Of a DNA stretch of 64,000 bases, positions 1-9,668 are shown one piece after another. The notes under the pieces were generated by a model. It was given only the letters and a program-made list of their open reading frames with translations. It searched no databases and was not told the origin of the DNA. Within the stretch, counting starts at the first letter, position 1. Each line of letters begins with the position of its first letter. This DNA is from Tritrichomonas musculus (Eukaryota; Parabasalia; Tritrichomonadida; Tritrichomonadidae): NCBI GenBank assembly GCA_039105265.1, contig JAPFFF010000014.1:2914001-2978000 (forward strand), written 5' to 3'. Position numbers and translations under genes: made by a program.

Positions 1-1
1 G

Positions 2-520
2 AAGGGTGAACTTGCCGCCAAACTTAACACCACAACAGATCATATCCGCAAAGTCTGCATCTGGGGTAACCACTCAAACACACAAGTTCCAGATACAACA
101 AACGCTGTCTTTGATGGTCCAGAAGGAACAGTCAAAATCACAGACAAATTCCCAGAAGATTATCTTCATGGAGAATTCGCTCAAAAGATTGCTACCCGTG
201 GTGGTGCTGTCATCAAAGCACGTGGTGCATCATCAGCTGCTTCAGCCGCTAATGCTGCTCTTGACTGCATGAGAGACTGGTGCCTTGGATCAAAGGTTGG
301 CGATTTCGTTTCAATGTCTATCCCAGTTCCAGAATGCGAACCATATGGCATCAAGAAGGGAATCATTTTCTCATTCCCATGTGAAGTTTCTCCAGAAGGA
401 CACGTTTCTATTGTTCAGGGACTTCCAGTTAGTGATTGGCTTCGTGGAAAACTCCAAGCAACCGAAGAAGAACTTATTAACGAACGTAACACAGCTTACG
501 AAAAGCTTAACATTCAATAA
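2..520 (+). CDS. Cytosolic malate dehydrogenase, C-terminal part (5' truncated by window edge)
   Basis: Reading frame 2 is open from the first bases to a TAA at 518-520 and gives 172 residues. It reads like the C-terminal half of a cytosolic-type NAD malate dehydrogenase: the catalytic histidine lies in WGNHSNTQVPD, followed by the helix RGGAVIKARGASSAASAA and the C-terminal sheet (IPVPECEPYGIKKGIIFSFPC). The enzyme interconverts malate and oxaloacetate with NAD(H). In trichomonads some lactate dehydrogenases arose from MDH (established knowledge), and the specificity loop that separates the two lies upstream of this window, so LDH activity cannot be excluded. Codons are C-ending and richer in GC than nearby genes, as expected for a highly expressed gene. 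The stop codon overlaps UAAA, the trichomonad polyadenylation signal. No ATG within the window is the true start. Confidence 0.9.
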   Translation, partial: KGELAAKLNTTTDHIRKVCIWGNHSNTQVPDTTNAVFDGPEGTVKITDKFPEDYLHGEFAQKIATRGGAVIKARGASSAASAANAALDCMRDWCLGSKVGDFVSMSIPVPECEPYGIKKGIIFSFPCEVSPEGHVSIVQGLPVSDWLRGKLQATEEELINERNTAYEKLNIQ

Positions 521-1152
521 ATCATTTTAAATAACACAACTATTTTAAATGAATCTTCTTTTTTTTCCTTTTTACAAATGTCTCTGTAAATATTGTAATT
601 AATTATATATCTTATATTTCATGTTTATTTTCCTTAATCTTCTATTCCAATCATTTCATAGCATATCTTTCTTGGTTAATCATCTGGAATAAATTGTAGC
701 ATATACTATTTAATATTTTCTTAAAATTCTAAATCTTTAAACAATTTTTACATTTCTATTGTAATTTGCTATGTTTTTGAACGTAATGCTGTAAAATTAT
801 CGATATCGTTTTTAATGCTGAAAATTAAAATGGTAATGAAAATGTTTCTTTAAAAAAATGAGTTGCAAAAATAATTAAAAAAGCAAATTGTAATAGAAAC
901 CGTAATTTTATGAGGCTTTCGTGATTTATTTTAATATTTATTTGCATTATTTTTTGTGATATCATCAATCATTTATATTGATTATCGCTTTAAGCAAATC
1001 TGATAGCTTGTTATGATTCATTGGATAAAGGTAAGTAGAGTTGAACAAAAATAAAAAGGTATAAATGAATGAAAATGGAAAGATTTAAATCCATCTCAAT
1101 AAAATTTATTTTGAAAGAACTAAAACAATTATTCATTTCTGGTCAAATACTC
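521..1152. other. Intergenic spacer, MDH 3' side to YIF1-like gene
   Basis: A+T-rich spacer with no supported gene. It holds the MDH 3' end and, close to the next ATG, a TCATTT initiator-like motif. Confidence 0.6.
1133..1138 (+). promoter_or_regulatory. Initiator-like motif (TCATTT) of the YIF1-like gene
   Basis: TCATTT fits the trichomonad initiator consensus TCAYWW and lies 15 bases before the ATG at 1153. Such short distances are normal in trichomonads (established knowledge). It favours 1153 over the in-frame ATG at 1069, which would place the motif inside the coding region. Confidence 0.4.
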
Positions 1153-1980
1153 ATGGATCAACCTATGTTTGGTGATCAGATGCAATCAGGCAATCCACAG
1201 CCTCAGAATGATTCATCAGCTACTGTTCTCGATCCCACGAGGTACATACAAACCGCAAATACCGCCGCAAAATTAATTGCAAATAACGTTAACATTGATG
1301 ATATAAAAAATCGATTTTCGCAATCAGAATCATTTATCCGTCCATTATTTGCTGTTAACTACAAGTCTGTACTCGCAAAAATCAAATGTTTAGCATGCCC
1401 GTTCATTGTCAAAAATTGGAGCAGGTCCGTACCCGATGGAGAGCCAGCAATTCCTATTACAAATCCTAATTTGCCAGAATTATATACTCCTCTTGTTTCA
1501 TTTTATACTTTTTTACTTTTATCTTCTATTTATCGTGGAATGAACCATGAATTTTCCTTTGAAAGTCTTTCATACTTATTCGCAAAATCAGGTGGAATTT
1601 TGTTGTTCCTTGTCATGCTATCAAAACTTTTATTTTTCCTTGTGAAAATGCCCAATTCTTATCCTTTATTCAGCCTTATTTCAGATCTTAGTATTTTTGG
1701 CTTCTACACATCTATCATCAACCTTTCTGTTTGTATTATTCCATCTCTCAGATTTCTTGTTCTCATCTATTCCCTCGCAGCTTCATTTTTATGGTCTATC
1801 AGAACATTGAATCCAAGATCTGGAATTCAATCTGTGCGCCCAAGTCCATCGCATACATATACTATAGTTATTGTCGCTTTGCTTGAAGCATTAACACCAT
1901 TTTTACTTTCTGAGAAAGTTATTAAGCAAAATTCTCCTGTTATTCCAGCTCACGTTCTTGATGTTAATAGCACAGCATAA
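1153..1980 (+). CDS. YIF1 family ER-Golgi membrane protein
   Basis: 275 residues from the chosen ATG; an in-frame ATG lies at 1069, but the extra 28 residues are lysine-rich and unlike the family, and an initiator-like motif sits just before 1153. After a short Q/N/P-rich cytosolic head the protein shows the YIF1 signature: a segment like FAVNYKSVLAKIKCLACPF, then W-S-R, then NLPELYTPLVSFYTFLLLS, which parallels the family's N-A-P-D-L-Y-I-P-x-M-A-F-I-T-Y-V-L-L. About five hydrophobic segments follow. YIF1 works with YIP1 and Rab GTPases in ER-to-Golgi vesicle transport and sits in ER/Golgi membranes (family knowledge). The stop overlaps UAAA. Confidence 0.82.
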   Translation: MDQPMFGDQMQSGNPQPQNDSSATVLDPTRYIQTANTAAKLIANNVNIDDIKNRFSQSESFIRPLFAVNYKSVLAKIKCLACPFIVKNWSRSVPDGEPAIPITNPNLPELYTPLVSFYTFLLLSSIYRGMNHEFSFESLSYLFAKSGGILLFLVMLSKLLFFLVKMPNSYPLFSLISDLSIFGFYTSIINLSVCIIPSLRFLVLIYSLAASFLWSIRTLNPRSGIQSVRPSPSHTYTIVIVALLEALTPFLLSEKVIKQNSPVIPAHVLDVNSTA

Positions 1981-2593
1981 ATTAATAAAAAATACAAAAA
2001 AAAATTATATATATGCTTCCAACGGAATAAAGAATTATATATTTCATGGAAAATAAATTAAATTATTAAAATGAAAACAATTCCAAAAAGTGATGAATGG
2101 ATGCTTAGAATTAAATGATGTTCTATTTAAGGTAAAAATGTCATACGTTAAAAATTGAGAAAGAGTACGTTAAAAATTTAAGAAAAGTACCCTCCCAGAA
2201 AAAGTTTATATTTCAATATATGTCAGATTTGAATTTCTGAACTTTATAAAATATTTTTATATTCAATTTGAAATGAAAATTTTTATAATTGAATTTTTCA
2301 ATTATAAATTTAGTATATTAACTTTTTCAATTAATATCTGAACCAAAAAGAGTTTTAGATTTATATTCGAATTATTATAAAGAAGAGAAAGATTATGTAA
2401 TTTATATTTAATTTCAAAATATAAAATCAATAATTACCTCAAAAATTATACTGAATTATAAAAAAAAGTAGTAATGGAAAAATAAATTTACAAAGAATTT
2501 GATAAGATTCGTTTCTTCTTATAAAATATTGATTTGATTTTTATGAAAAACGCGACTTTGCCATTAAAATTAATTTTTTTATCGTTTTCGTAA

Positions 2594-4775
2594 TATTTAA
2601 GGGCAAAGTTGGCTGACGATCATTTTTTGAGAAACCAAAAAAAAATTGAATATTTTTTTTTTCTATACAAATTTGGTGTTTAAAAGATAAACGTTCATAT
2701 TGCGATATATAAATATTAAATTTTCATATTTATACTATTTTTGAATGTTTATTATTTGAAATAATTAAGTGTGTATACCAATAATTTGAGCATTATCAAT
2801 ATATTGATATATTTAATTTTATTCATATTTGTATTTTTCTATGCTTTCAAATAATTGAGTATTTTTTGCTATTCTCTCAAATTTTTTGATTGTTTTTTAA
2901 TTTTTTTTAAAAAAAGCTTATTAAGTAAAACTAATCATTTATATGCATATTAATCAAGCAACTATATTTTTTTAAATGATTTTTTTCTGGAAATGCAATT
3001 TTTCAAATAATTTTCTATCACAATTGATTATAAAAAGTTGATAGATCCAACTTGAATTAGTTTGGAAAATGAAAATTATTGACCATTTTGATAAAAAAAT
3101 TATCAAAGCGTATGAATTAAAATATTCTATTTTTGAAAATTAAAATTTCTCATATTATAGAATGAAAAAGGAGCCTGTCATCTGTGTGAAATGTCTGGTA
3201 TTGATTTTAAGAGAAGTCTTATGAATTTTCTTAAGATGGCAGTTTAAGAGAAGTCTTATCTATTCATTATAAAGATATTTTCTGATGATAATCGGTTGAT
3301 TAAGAACTTTTTGTATCAATACGTCCAATTTGTAATTGAAAAAAAACATCATTTTTAGTAAATTAGAATGTTAAAAAAATTATAAAATTTTGAGTATAAT
3401 TTTAAAAGTGCTCATTGAGAAATATTATAATCTATTTTTTTAGTTTTAGGTTTTATTTATAACTCTATTATTATTTAATAAAGATATTTCAATTTAAAAT
3501 TGACTTTTTTTTCAAATTAAATCAACTTTATATAATTTAAAACATCTTTATTAATGACATTAAATAATAAATAAAAGAAAAAAATAGGAATTTATAAAAA
3601 CTATAATACTTTAAAAATTGATTTGAGTTAAACTTTTTAAATACCAAAAAAATAAATTAAAAACAGAAAATATAACATTACTCTGAAAAAATAAAATTAT
3701 TTGAATAAATTAAAATTTTTATCACAAAAAGTGAAAATAATTAATATTTTGATTTTTTTCATTTCAAAAAGAGAAAATTCAATAAAAAAGAAGTTTTTAA
3801 TGTTTTATTAGATAAACCAGGAGTAAATACCATAAAAATATAAATCATTTAACTTTCCACAATTAATAATCTAATATAATTCAATAAAACTTTTTGAGAA
3901 CCATATAACTCAAAAATTATTAAAAATTATTTTGGAAAGACGCAGTCTTTACCATTAATTTTTTATTTTCCCGTGATTTATGATATTATTCAGATATTCA
4001 ACATGCTCAAATTCAATACAAGTTATTTTCCCACAAGAAATGTTTTTAAATCTTCGATGATCTTTTTTTTTTTTCCTGGCATCCGCGTTTATTAATTCGA
4101 AAAAAAAATATACTAATATATCGATGACATATTAATGCCATTCTTAGCGAACAAAATCTTTTCTACTTTTATTTTTTAAAAATTTTGAGAGAAGAGCCAA
4201 CTCACCTCTCAGAAAAATTTCATGATACTAACTTCAATTCAATTTTCCTCGATAAATAATCATTATATCAAAGTGATTATACAAAATATAGCTTTATATT
4301 AGTCTCATAAATAATATATTTCAATTGATTTCCCATAAAGCGATCAGACAGAAAGTTGTTTTTTTAAATGCTTGGGAAAAAATAGTCGTGGATGATTAAA
4401 AAGCAAAGATACATCAACAAAAAATTATAAATATTATTATATAACTTATATACTTTCTAGTTATATCATTCTTTTAAATAAAAAATTAACTTATAGAAGA
4501 GCCAACTATACGTATATTGATATTTTTTTTATTTTATTCTTTGTAATTTTATATGTATAAAAAAAATATACTGAATAATCTTATTCATTCGCCACAAGAA
4601 AGAAGTCGTAGTTTTTTTTTGATTCATCAGAAATCTTCGATCTTTTTTTTTCGTGTAAGAAAAAATTGAATACTTCCAAAATAATTTCAGTACTCTCACA
4701 AAAAAAAAAAAGATTTTTATTCATTTTTTTGAATTATTATTGAATTTTTGGCAAAGCCAACTTTGCCCTTAAATA
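2594..4775. mobile_element. Nested TA-flanked inverted-repeat element (element B)
   Basis: TATTTAAGGGCAAAGTTGGCT at 2594-2614 is repeated perfectly in reverse complement at 4755-4775, giving 21-bp arms that include the TA. The first bases (TTTAAGG) match the outer element's ends, which suggests related families. The 2.1-kb interior is very A+T-rich, with no supported gene. A short direct repeat (AAGAGAAGTCTTAT) occurs near 3206 and 3246. Confidence 0.55.
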
Positions 4776-4899
4776 GAGTATCAAGAAAAAGTGGACATCG
4801 TTAAGATAAAGTGGCCATCACATAACTTTTTGATCTCAATATTTTGATAAGACATTCAAAGTTTGAATATAATTGTCAAAAATTCTGATGGATAAATAT

Positions 4900-5167
4900 A
4901 AAGAATTGAAAAAAAATAAAGAGTTTAAAATGAAGGTCTTTCTATTCTAAAGCTATTTTTTTGATTTTTATCTTTGTTTTTCTTATGCTGGTCATAGATA
5001 AGCATTTGATTTGGCGTCAAAGAGATTTCCAGCATTTTTTACTATGATAAATAATTATAAAGTATTGAAAAGAAAATTTTATTAAAGAGTTTCAAATGAG
5101 GGTATTTCGATTCTAAAGCTATTTTTTTGATTTTTATCTTTGTTTTTTCTTATGCTGGTCATAGATA
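4900..5167. repeat. Imperfect direct repeat inside element C
   Basis: Two copies of a block beginning near AAAGAGTTT and running through ATTCTAAAGCTATTTTTTTG to CTTATGCTGGTCATAGATA occur at about 4900-5000 and 5050-5167. The second copy overlaps the 3' end of the coding relic, so part of that relic was duplicated. Confidence 0.65.
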
Positions 5168-5425
5168 TTATCCTGAATTTGATATCCTCGGACTTTTGAA
5201 CAGAAACGAACATCAAAACCAGCAATTTCGACGTGTGTACTTGCAGCATATCTTACTGGTGTTATTCCAAAGGTCACTTTTCATCTTATAGTTGTATCTT
5301 ATCATGGAACCGAAAATAGAGATAACTAAAATTTAGGTCTGTTCAGAACTACAAGGTTCTATAATCTTTATAGTTAGATTTTGGGATTCAGGATCTAAAC
5401 TGTTGAGGCAGTTTTCGTGTGATTG
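5134..5425 (-). pseudogene. Decayed coding fragment carried by element C
   Basis: Two minus-strand stretches read like protein but lie in different frames. The first (5425-5333) includes NCLNSLDPESQNLTIKIIEP and ends at a stop. The second (about 5285-5134) includes VTFGITPVRYAASTHVEIAG and then GFDVRFCSKVRGYQIQ. The base composition is clearly richer in G+C than the rest of the element. No family was recognised. It could be a captured host gene piece or the last trace of the element's own protein. Confidence 0.4.
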
Positions 5426-6365
5426 ATCTTTTTGCGAAATTTTAAAAACTTTATATTTCAATTAAAAACTTTCAGATATTTCATATTTTTAAAATAGCAA
5501 TATATGCTCATATTTTATTTATATCAATATATATCTTTATTTTAATATAATATTTTATATAAATTATTATATATTATATAAATTTCATTACGTTTTACAA
5601 AATTAAATAAGATAAATATGCTTATTTTGATCATTAAATATAATTATATTTGAATAAATTCTTTAGAAAATATTTGAATAATCTCTATCAATTTATTTTG
5701 GAGCACGATGCCCACTTCTTTTTTTTCTGAGAATTTTATTTTAATTTTGAATTCCTTATCAAAATATTGAGATAAAAAAGTTAAGTGATGGCCACTTTAT
5801 CCTGACGATGTCCACTTTTTCTTGATACTCTAATATTATTTGTAAAAAACTGTAAACAAAGAAAAATTTTGTCATATGTGCGATGAAAACTCCTTACCAA
5901 ATTATCCCCATCAATAATATTACAATTTTTTTTTTTGATGAGATATAATTGGAAAATATAAAATACTAAATTGATTTATGTCCACATAATCATTAAATTC
6001 AGTGAAATCAAAACAATTTGGGCCTTTTTGGGAGTGGAATTAAAAGTATTTGGTAATAAAAAAAGTAGAAAATGATTTTACTTAACATGTCACAATAAAT
6101 AGTGTCAAAAAATAAAAGCGGTTGCTTAACATATGACATTTTTACCTTAAATAAATAATATATTACTTAAATATATTATTTAAATATAATAATTCCTTAG
6201 AAATTTATTAAAAAATTGAATAAAAATATTGTCAGATTGAAAAAACATTCAAAAAGTTGAATAAATTAGCATTATTATTAATCAAAAAGTTTATATTAAA
6301 TAAATATCTATTAGAGGATTGGCATCATTTCATTTTTTTTTTTTTTTGCTCCTTTTATACTAATA

Positions 6366-6599
6366 ATGTCTTCTAATAATCAATATCATGTTCAAGCTCA
6401 ATGGATTACTGTTGAAATCGCAAATGTAGGATTATTATATTTTAAATTAACAAAAAATGGTGACCTCGATTTAACAAACGGAGAATTAATACCTCATCAT
6501 TTTGAGTATTCTAATGATAACGGCTGCAGAATGTTACAAGATAATAATTTTTATATTGATGATAAATCGAAATTCCAATCATTAAATTATCGCAACTAA
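6366..6599 (+). CDS. Small hypothetical protein
   Basis: 77 residues with an ATG, 15 bases of TTTT-rich leader and a TCATTTCATTT initiator-like string shortly upstream (about 6327-6340). The stop overlaps UAAA. The sequence is globular in composition (HVQAQWITVEIANVGLLYF, then NGDLDLTNGELIPHHFEYS) and has no membrane segment or known motif that I recognise. It lies just right of element A and converges with the C2-like gene. It may be a real small gene or the 5' piece of a larger one lost when elements inserted. Confidence 0.4.
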   Translation: MSSNNQYHVQAQWITVEIANVGLLYFKLTKNGDLDLTNGELIPHHFEYSNDNGCRMLQDNNFYIDDKSKFQSLNYRN

Positions 6600-6743
6600 A
6601 AGTGTTGGCTAAAGTTCGTTACACCATTTTACAATACAAATTATAAAATTATAGTTATAATAATAATAATAAAAAAAAAATCATAAATCAATTATTTTTA
6701 TATGAATTTTAATAAAAAAAAAAGTACTATAAACGAAAGATAT

Positions 6744-7478
6744 TTAATGGATAATTGGGTAGTTCACTTTCGGAACATCAGCATCATTGATAAAAGCGTA
6801 TTGCTGTGGTATGTTACAAGAGGTAGTATTTTGAATGCCTTTTGTTGGTTGCATTTGATATGGTTGTTGGGGTGGAATTTGATAATTTATGAATTGAGGA
6901 TTTTGAACATATTGTGGTGGAAATTGAGAATATTGGTTGCAAAACATTGGTTGAGCAATTGGTTGTGGGGATGATATAAGCATTTGTGGCATTTGCTGTT
7001 GAACTAGTTGTGGTTGGTAATTCTGTTGTGATTGTTTTTGATTCTTCTTTTGAGGAATTTTCCATGCAGGAGTGATTGTCAAATTTCCTTTTGGTGCGTC
7101 AAATCTTTTATTCCCAAGAGTGTCAACGTGCAAAGTAATAAGTGCCATGGGAGCATGCTTCCACGTTTTATGATTTTGAAGTTTCATGGGGAACCATGTT
7201 TCAACAACTTGATTTTGAGGAAGCCATGATAAGGGAATTACAACAGAAGCTAATATTTTATTGTCTCTGACTAAAGAAATGAGGAATTTATCATCAGAAC
7301 CTTGTTCTGGATGGCAGGTCCATAGCCCTTGACAAGTAATAAGAGATGAATTTTTAATCTTTGTTGGAAAAGATCTCGTCAAGAGACGAGGAAGTGTTCC
7401 GACAGAAATATTCACAGGTTTTAACACAGCGGTTTTTTCATCGAAGCTTATCTTTCGAATACAAATGCAGACTTTCAT
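6744..7478 (-). CDS. C2-like domain protein with Q/P-rich tail
   Basis: 244 residues. The first ~140 look like a C2-type beta-sandwich: a pattern of short strands including LITCQGLWTCHPEQGSDDKF, IPLSWLPQNQVVETWFPMKL and MALITLHVD, the usual last strands of C2 domains that end in W-F-P-L. The acidic calcium-binding loops are not obvious, so calcium-independent lipid or protein binding is more likely. Residues ~150-230 are low-complexity Q/P/N-rich with repeated Y-Q-x-Q-P-Q motifs, probably disordered. The stop overlaps UAAA. The N-terminus (MKVCICIRKISFDEKT) is compatible with the first C2 strand, supporting this start. Confidence 0.55.
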   Translation of the reverse strand: MKVCICIRKISFDEKTAVLKPVNISVGTLPRLLTRSFPTKIKNSSLITCQGLWTCHPEQGSDDKFLISLVRDNKILASVVIPLSWLPQNQVVETWFPMKLQNHKTWKHAPMALITLHVDTLGNKRFDAPKGNLTITPAWKIPQKKNQKQSQQNYQPQLVQQQMPQMLISSPQPIAQPMFCNQYSQFPPQYVQNPQFINYQIPPQQPYQMQPTKGIQNTTSCNIPQQYAFINDADVPKVNYPIIH

Positions 7479-7798
7479 AAAAATAATAAAATAACAAATT
7501 TTTATTCAACTAAATAAGTATTCAATTTTTTCAAATAATTTTATTAGAAAAAAAGAAGTTATTTGAAAGCTTTATAAATCTCTCCTCTCAAAATTCAAAA
7601 AGTGACTAAATATTTTTTATTCAAAAAGATTTTATTATTTGGCTGGCGAAACAACTCAAGAGTTCTTTAAAAAAAGATTAAAAAGATAAAAAAAGATGAT
7701 AAAGAGAAAAAAAATCATGTTTCATTCATTAATTGCATCAGCGAACACCAATTCACGATTATATAATATTATAAAGGATGAATTATAAGATACTAATC
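7479..7798. other. Intergenic spacer
   Basis: 320 bases of A+T-rich sequence between two minus-strand genes: the promoter side of the C2-like gene and the 3' side of the Tudor-knot gene. No feature seen. Confidence 0.5.
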
Positions 7799-8293
7799 TC
7801 ATTCCTTATTTGAGCCTCTTCGTGGGTTGGACCTGGCGCCCTCTGGTCGTGGATGATAAGTATCTTTCTTTCCTTTTTTATTTTTCTTTGCCTTTGAGCC
7901 TTTCTTCTTAGAGCTTCTCTTTCCTTCTTTTTCAACTGGTGGTGCATTTATTGGTTTATAATCAGGTTCATTTGATTCGGTGGATTCGGATGACTCATCT
8001 TGTTCTTCTTCTTCTTCCGAGTCCTGTTGCTGTTGATCTCTATGCATTTCTTGATTATTGTAAATACGAGAATTAATTCTGGTCCATTTGAGAATCCTTT
8101 GAATGCCATCGCCTTCAATTGTCTCGTCTTCTTGGTAATCTGGGTAATGAACTTCTATTTTACCATTTTCATTCGATTGAACTATTCCAACCCAAAGATC
8201 AAAGCCATTTTTATCAATGACAAGAACCTTTTCCTTTACTTGAGGGGTAAAATCGGATACTCTTTCGAACTCAGGAGCTTTTAAATCACTCAT
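7799..8293 (-). CDS. Tudor-knot/chromo-barrel protein with basic tail
   Basis: 164 residues. Residues ~15-75 form a Tudor-knot (MRG/Esa1-type chromo-barrel) pattern: VKEKVLVIDKNGFDLWVGIV for strands 1-2, IEVHYPDYQEDETI for the H-Y-x-x-W-like core with W replaced by Y, then IQRILKWTRINSRIY matching the family's R-I-L-K-x-T-x-x-N. An acidic/serine linker (~85-110) and a Lys-rich tail (SKKKGSKAKKNKKGKK) suggest nuclear location and DNA or RNA contact. Family members are subunits of histone acetyltransferase or deacetylase complexes; no MYST or MRG domain is present, so this is a stand-alone reader. Upstream on the minus strand, GGCGGCTT fits the trichomonad M3-type motif. Confidence 0.65.
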   Translation of the reverse strand: MSDLKAPEFERVSDFTPQVKEKVLVIDKNGFDLWVGIVQSNENGKIEVHYPDYQEDETIEGDGIQRILKWTRINSRIYNNQEMHRDQQQQDSEEEEEQDESSESTESNEPDYKPINAPPVEKEGKRSSKKKGSKAKKNKKGKKDTYHPRPEGARSNPRRGSNKE

Positions 8294-8323
8294 TTTGGTA
8301 TATTTATCAAATGAATAATTATG

Positions 8324-8331
8324 AAAAAAGC
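8324..8331 (-). promoter_or_regulatory. M3-like motif upstream of the Tudor-knot gene
   Basis: Read on the minus strand the sequence is GGCGGCTT followed by a T-run and TCATAA, 30-40 bases before the ATG. It fits the degenerate trichomonad M3 core promoter motif as I recall it (D-R-C-S-G-Y-T-W), here at an extra distance from the ATG. Confidence 0.3.
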
Positions 8332-8977
8332 CGCCTTTTTTTTATCAATTTTGATATAATATTCAATTTAACGTACTTAAACGTCTATTCTCTTATCCTT
8401 ATGATGATTTACTCTATTTATTTCGGAATTAAAAATATAAGCTATTGCTTTTTTGTAATAGTATTTATTCGTCAAAAGTAGATTTAATTTATTGGATAAG
8501 GACGTTTCGAATTGAGATTTACTTAATCTGACGGTTTTTATTTTTTATAATTAACTACTATTTTATTTCAATTTTTGAGAAATCGTATTGATTTCGATTC
8601 CTATTGATAAATCTATAAGTGAGAAGTAAGGAAACTCAGATCTGACCAAAATTTTAGAATACAAATTATATTTATGTATTATTATTGTATATATAGCTTA
8701 TATATAAAATTATTTTAAAAATAATATCGTGGAAAATCGATAAATTATGAAGACAAGATTCTAAAACGATAAATTGAATATATTTGAGACAATTCAATAA
8801 GATTATTCAATATTTTAGCAAATTAAAAAAATCAAATTTTATGTATTTTAATTAATATTTAATGAATATTTATTATTTATCTTTTTAGAAAATAGTAATA
8901 ATAAATTAAAATAATATTTACTCTTAAAAGTTCATATTCACTTGGAGAACGATTATATATATTTTAATTTATTATAA

Positions 8978-9668
8978 TCAATAGCAATATTTTTTGAAAA
9001 CTTTTGTATATTCACGGCCATTTGGCTCTTTAAATATATTAATAATAATCTCTTTTTGAAAAGGGTGCAAATTTATGAACTTTTCTATATTCTTTAGAAA
9101 CATTGATATATCTTCATCAGATACTAAACCTTCTGCTGGACGAGACGGCGATGAATGAAGATTTCTTTCTTTAATATTATTTGATTGGATATTTTTTTTC
9201 CTTTAAAAAGTCAAAAATTTTATATTCAAAAATTCATTGAAAAAATAAATATTCCTTATTCAATTTTAGTTTTTTTGAAAGAATTATAATTTATTTGTTC
9301 TACTTAAAAAGTATGAGTATACGTTACATTTCTTTGAAAAAGTTCAAAAGACCAGACTCTTTTTGCGATTTTTGGATATAATTTACATCCTTAAAATAAG
9401 TTTTTAATACTTTAAATTTCAAGTTAAAAATAAGACATATTTATTCTTCTCAAATTGAAAGATCATTCAATTATCCATCTCTCAAATTGAAATGGTATTC
9501 AATCATGATCTTATCAAAAATGAAAGGTAATTCATTTTTCAATGTATCAAGATTGAATACATCTACTTTTTGAATTGTAGATATTGAGTAAAAAATGATT
9601 ATTTGAATGAAAACTGAAAACTGTATAGAAGTTTTAGGTTGCTCAAGAGGAAAAGTTTTAATATACAT
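8978..9668 (-). pseudogene. Possible decayed gene, minus strand
   Basis: Three open stretches in different frames have protein-like composition: 9668-9471 (includes IQKVDVFNLDTLKNELPFIF), about 9420-9325 (includes TYFKDVNYIQKSQKESGLLN) and about 9197-8978 (includes HSSPSRPAEGLVSDEDISMF, ending in REYTKVFKKYCY). The last has no ATG near its beginning. No trichomonad-type splice sites (GTATGT...ACTAACACACAG) link them, so an intron-containing gene looks unlikely. Confidence is low because A+T-rich DNA can mimic this. Confidence 0.25.

Larger units (their letters stand above)
4776..5830. mobile_element. Inverted-repeat transposon derivative with long arms (element C)
   Basis: Both ends start GAGTATCAAGAAAAAGTGGA and continue to inverted arms of about 83 bases (4776-4858 and 5748-5830) with roughly six mismatches. 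TA abuts both ends (4774-4775, 5831-5832). The ends resemble Tc1/mariner-type termini. Inside are a direct repeat of about 80-100 bases (4900-5000 and 5050-5167) and a minus-strand coding relic. The left TA is also the right TA of element B, so C apparently inserted into B's duplicated target. Confidence 0.7.
2124..6153. mobile_element. Outer TA-flanked inverted-repeat element (element A)
   Basis: The left end reads TTTAAGGTAAAAATGTCATA followed by CGTTAA from 2126; the right end gives the same in reverse complement from 6151 with one C/T difference, an inverted repeat of about 25 bp. TA dinucleotides abut both ends (2124-2125 and 6152-6153), which suits a Tc1/mariner-type target duplication. 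Subterminal copies of TGTCATATGTTAA-like words occur inside both ends (2140-2180 and 6088-6137), possible transposase sites. I see no long ORF in the 4 kb, so it is non-autonomous or decayed, and it contains elements B and C. Confidence 0.6.

Noticed and set aside
181-366. Minus-strand ORF of 61 codons over the MDH gene
   Set aside because: It is antisense to a clear MDH coding frame and has no protein-like features.
7032-7229. Plus-strand ORF over the C2-like gene
   Set aside because: Shadow of the Q/P-rich minus-strand gene; composition mirrors its repeats.
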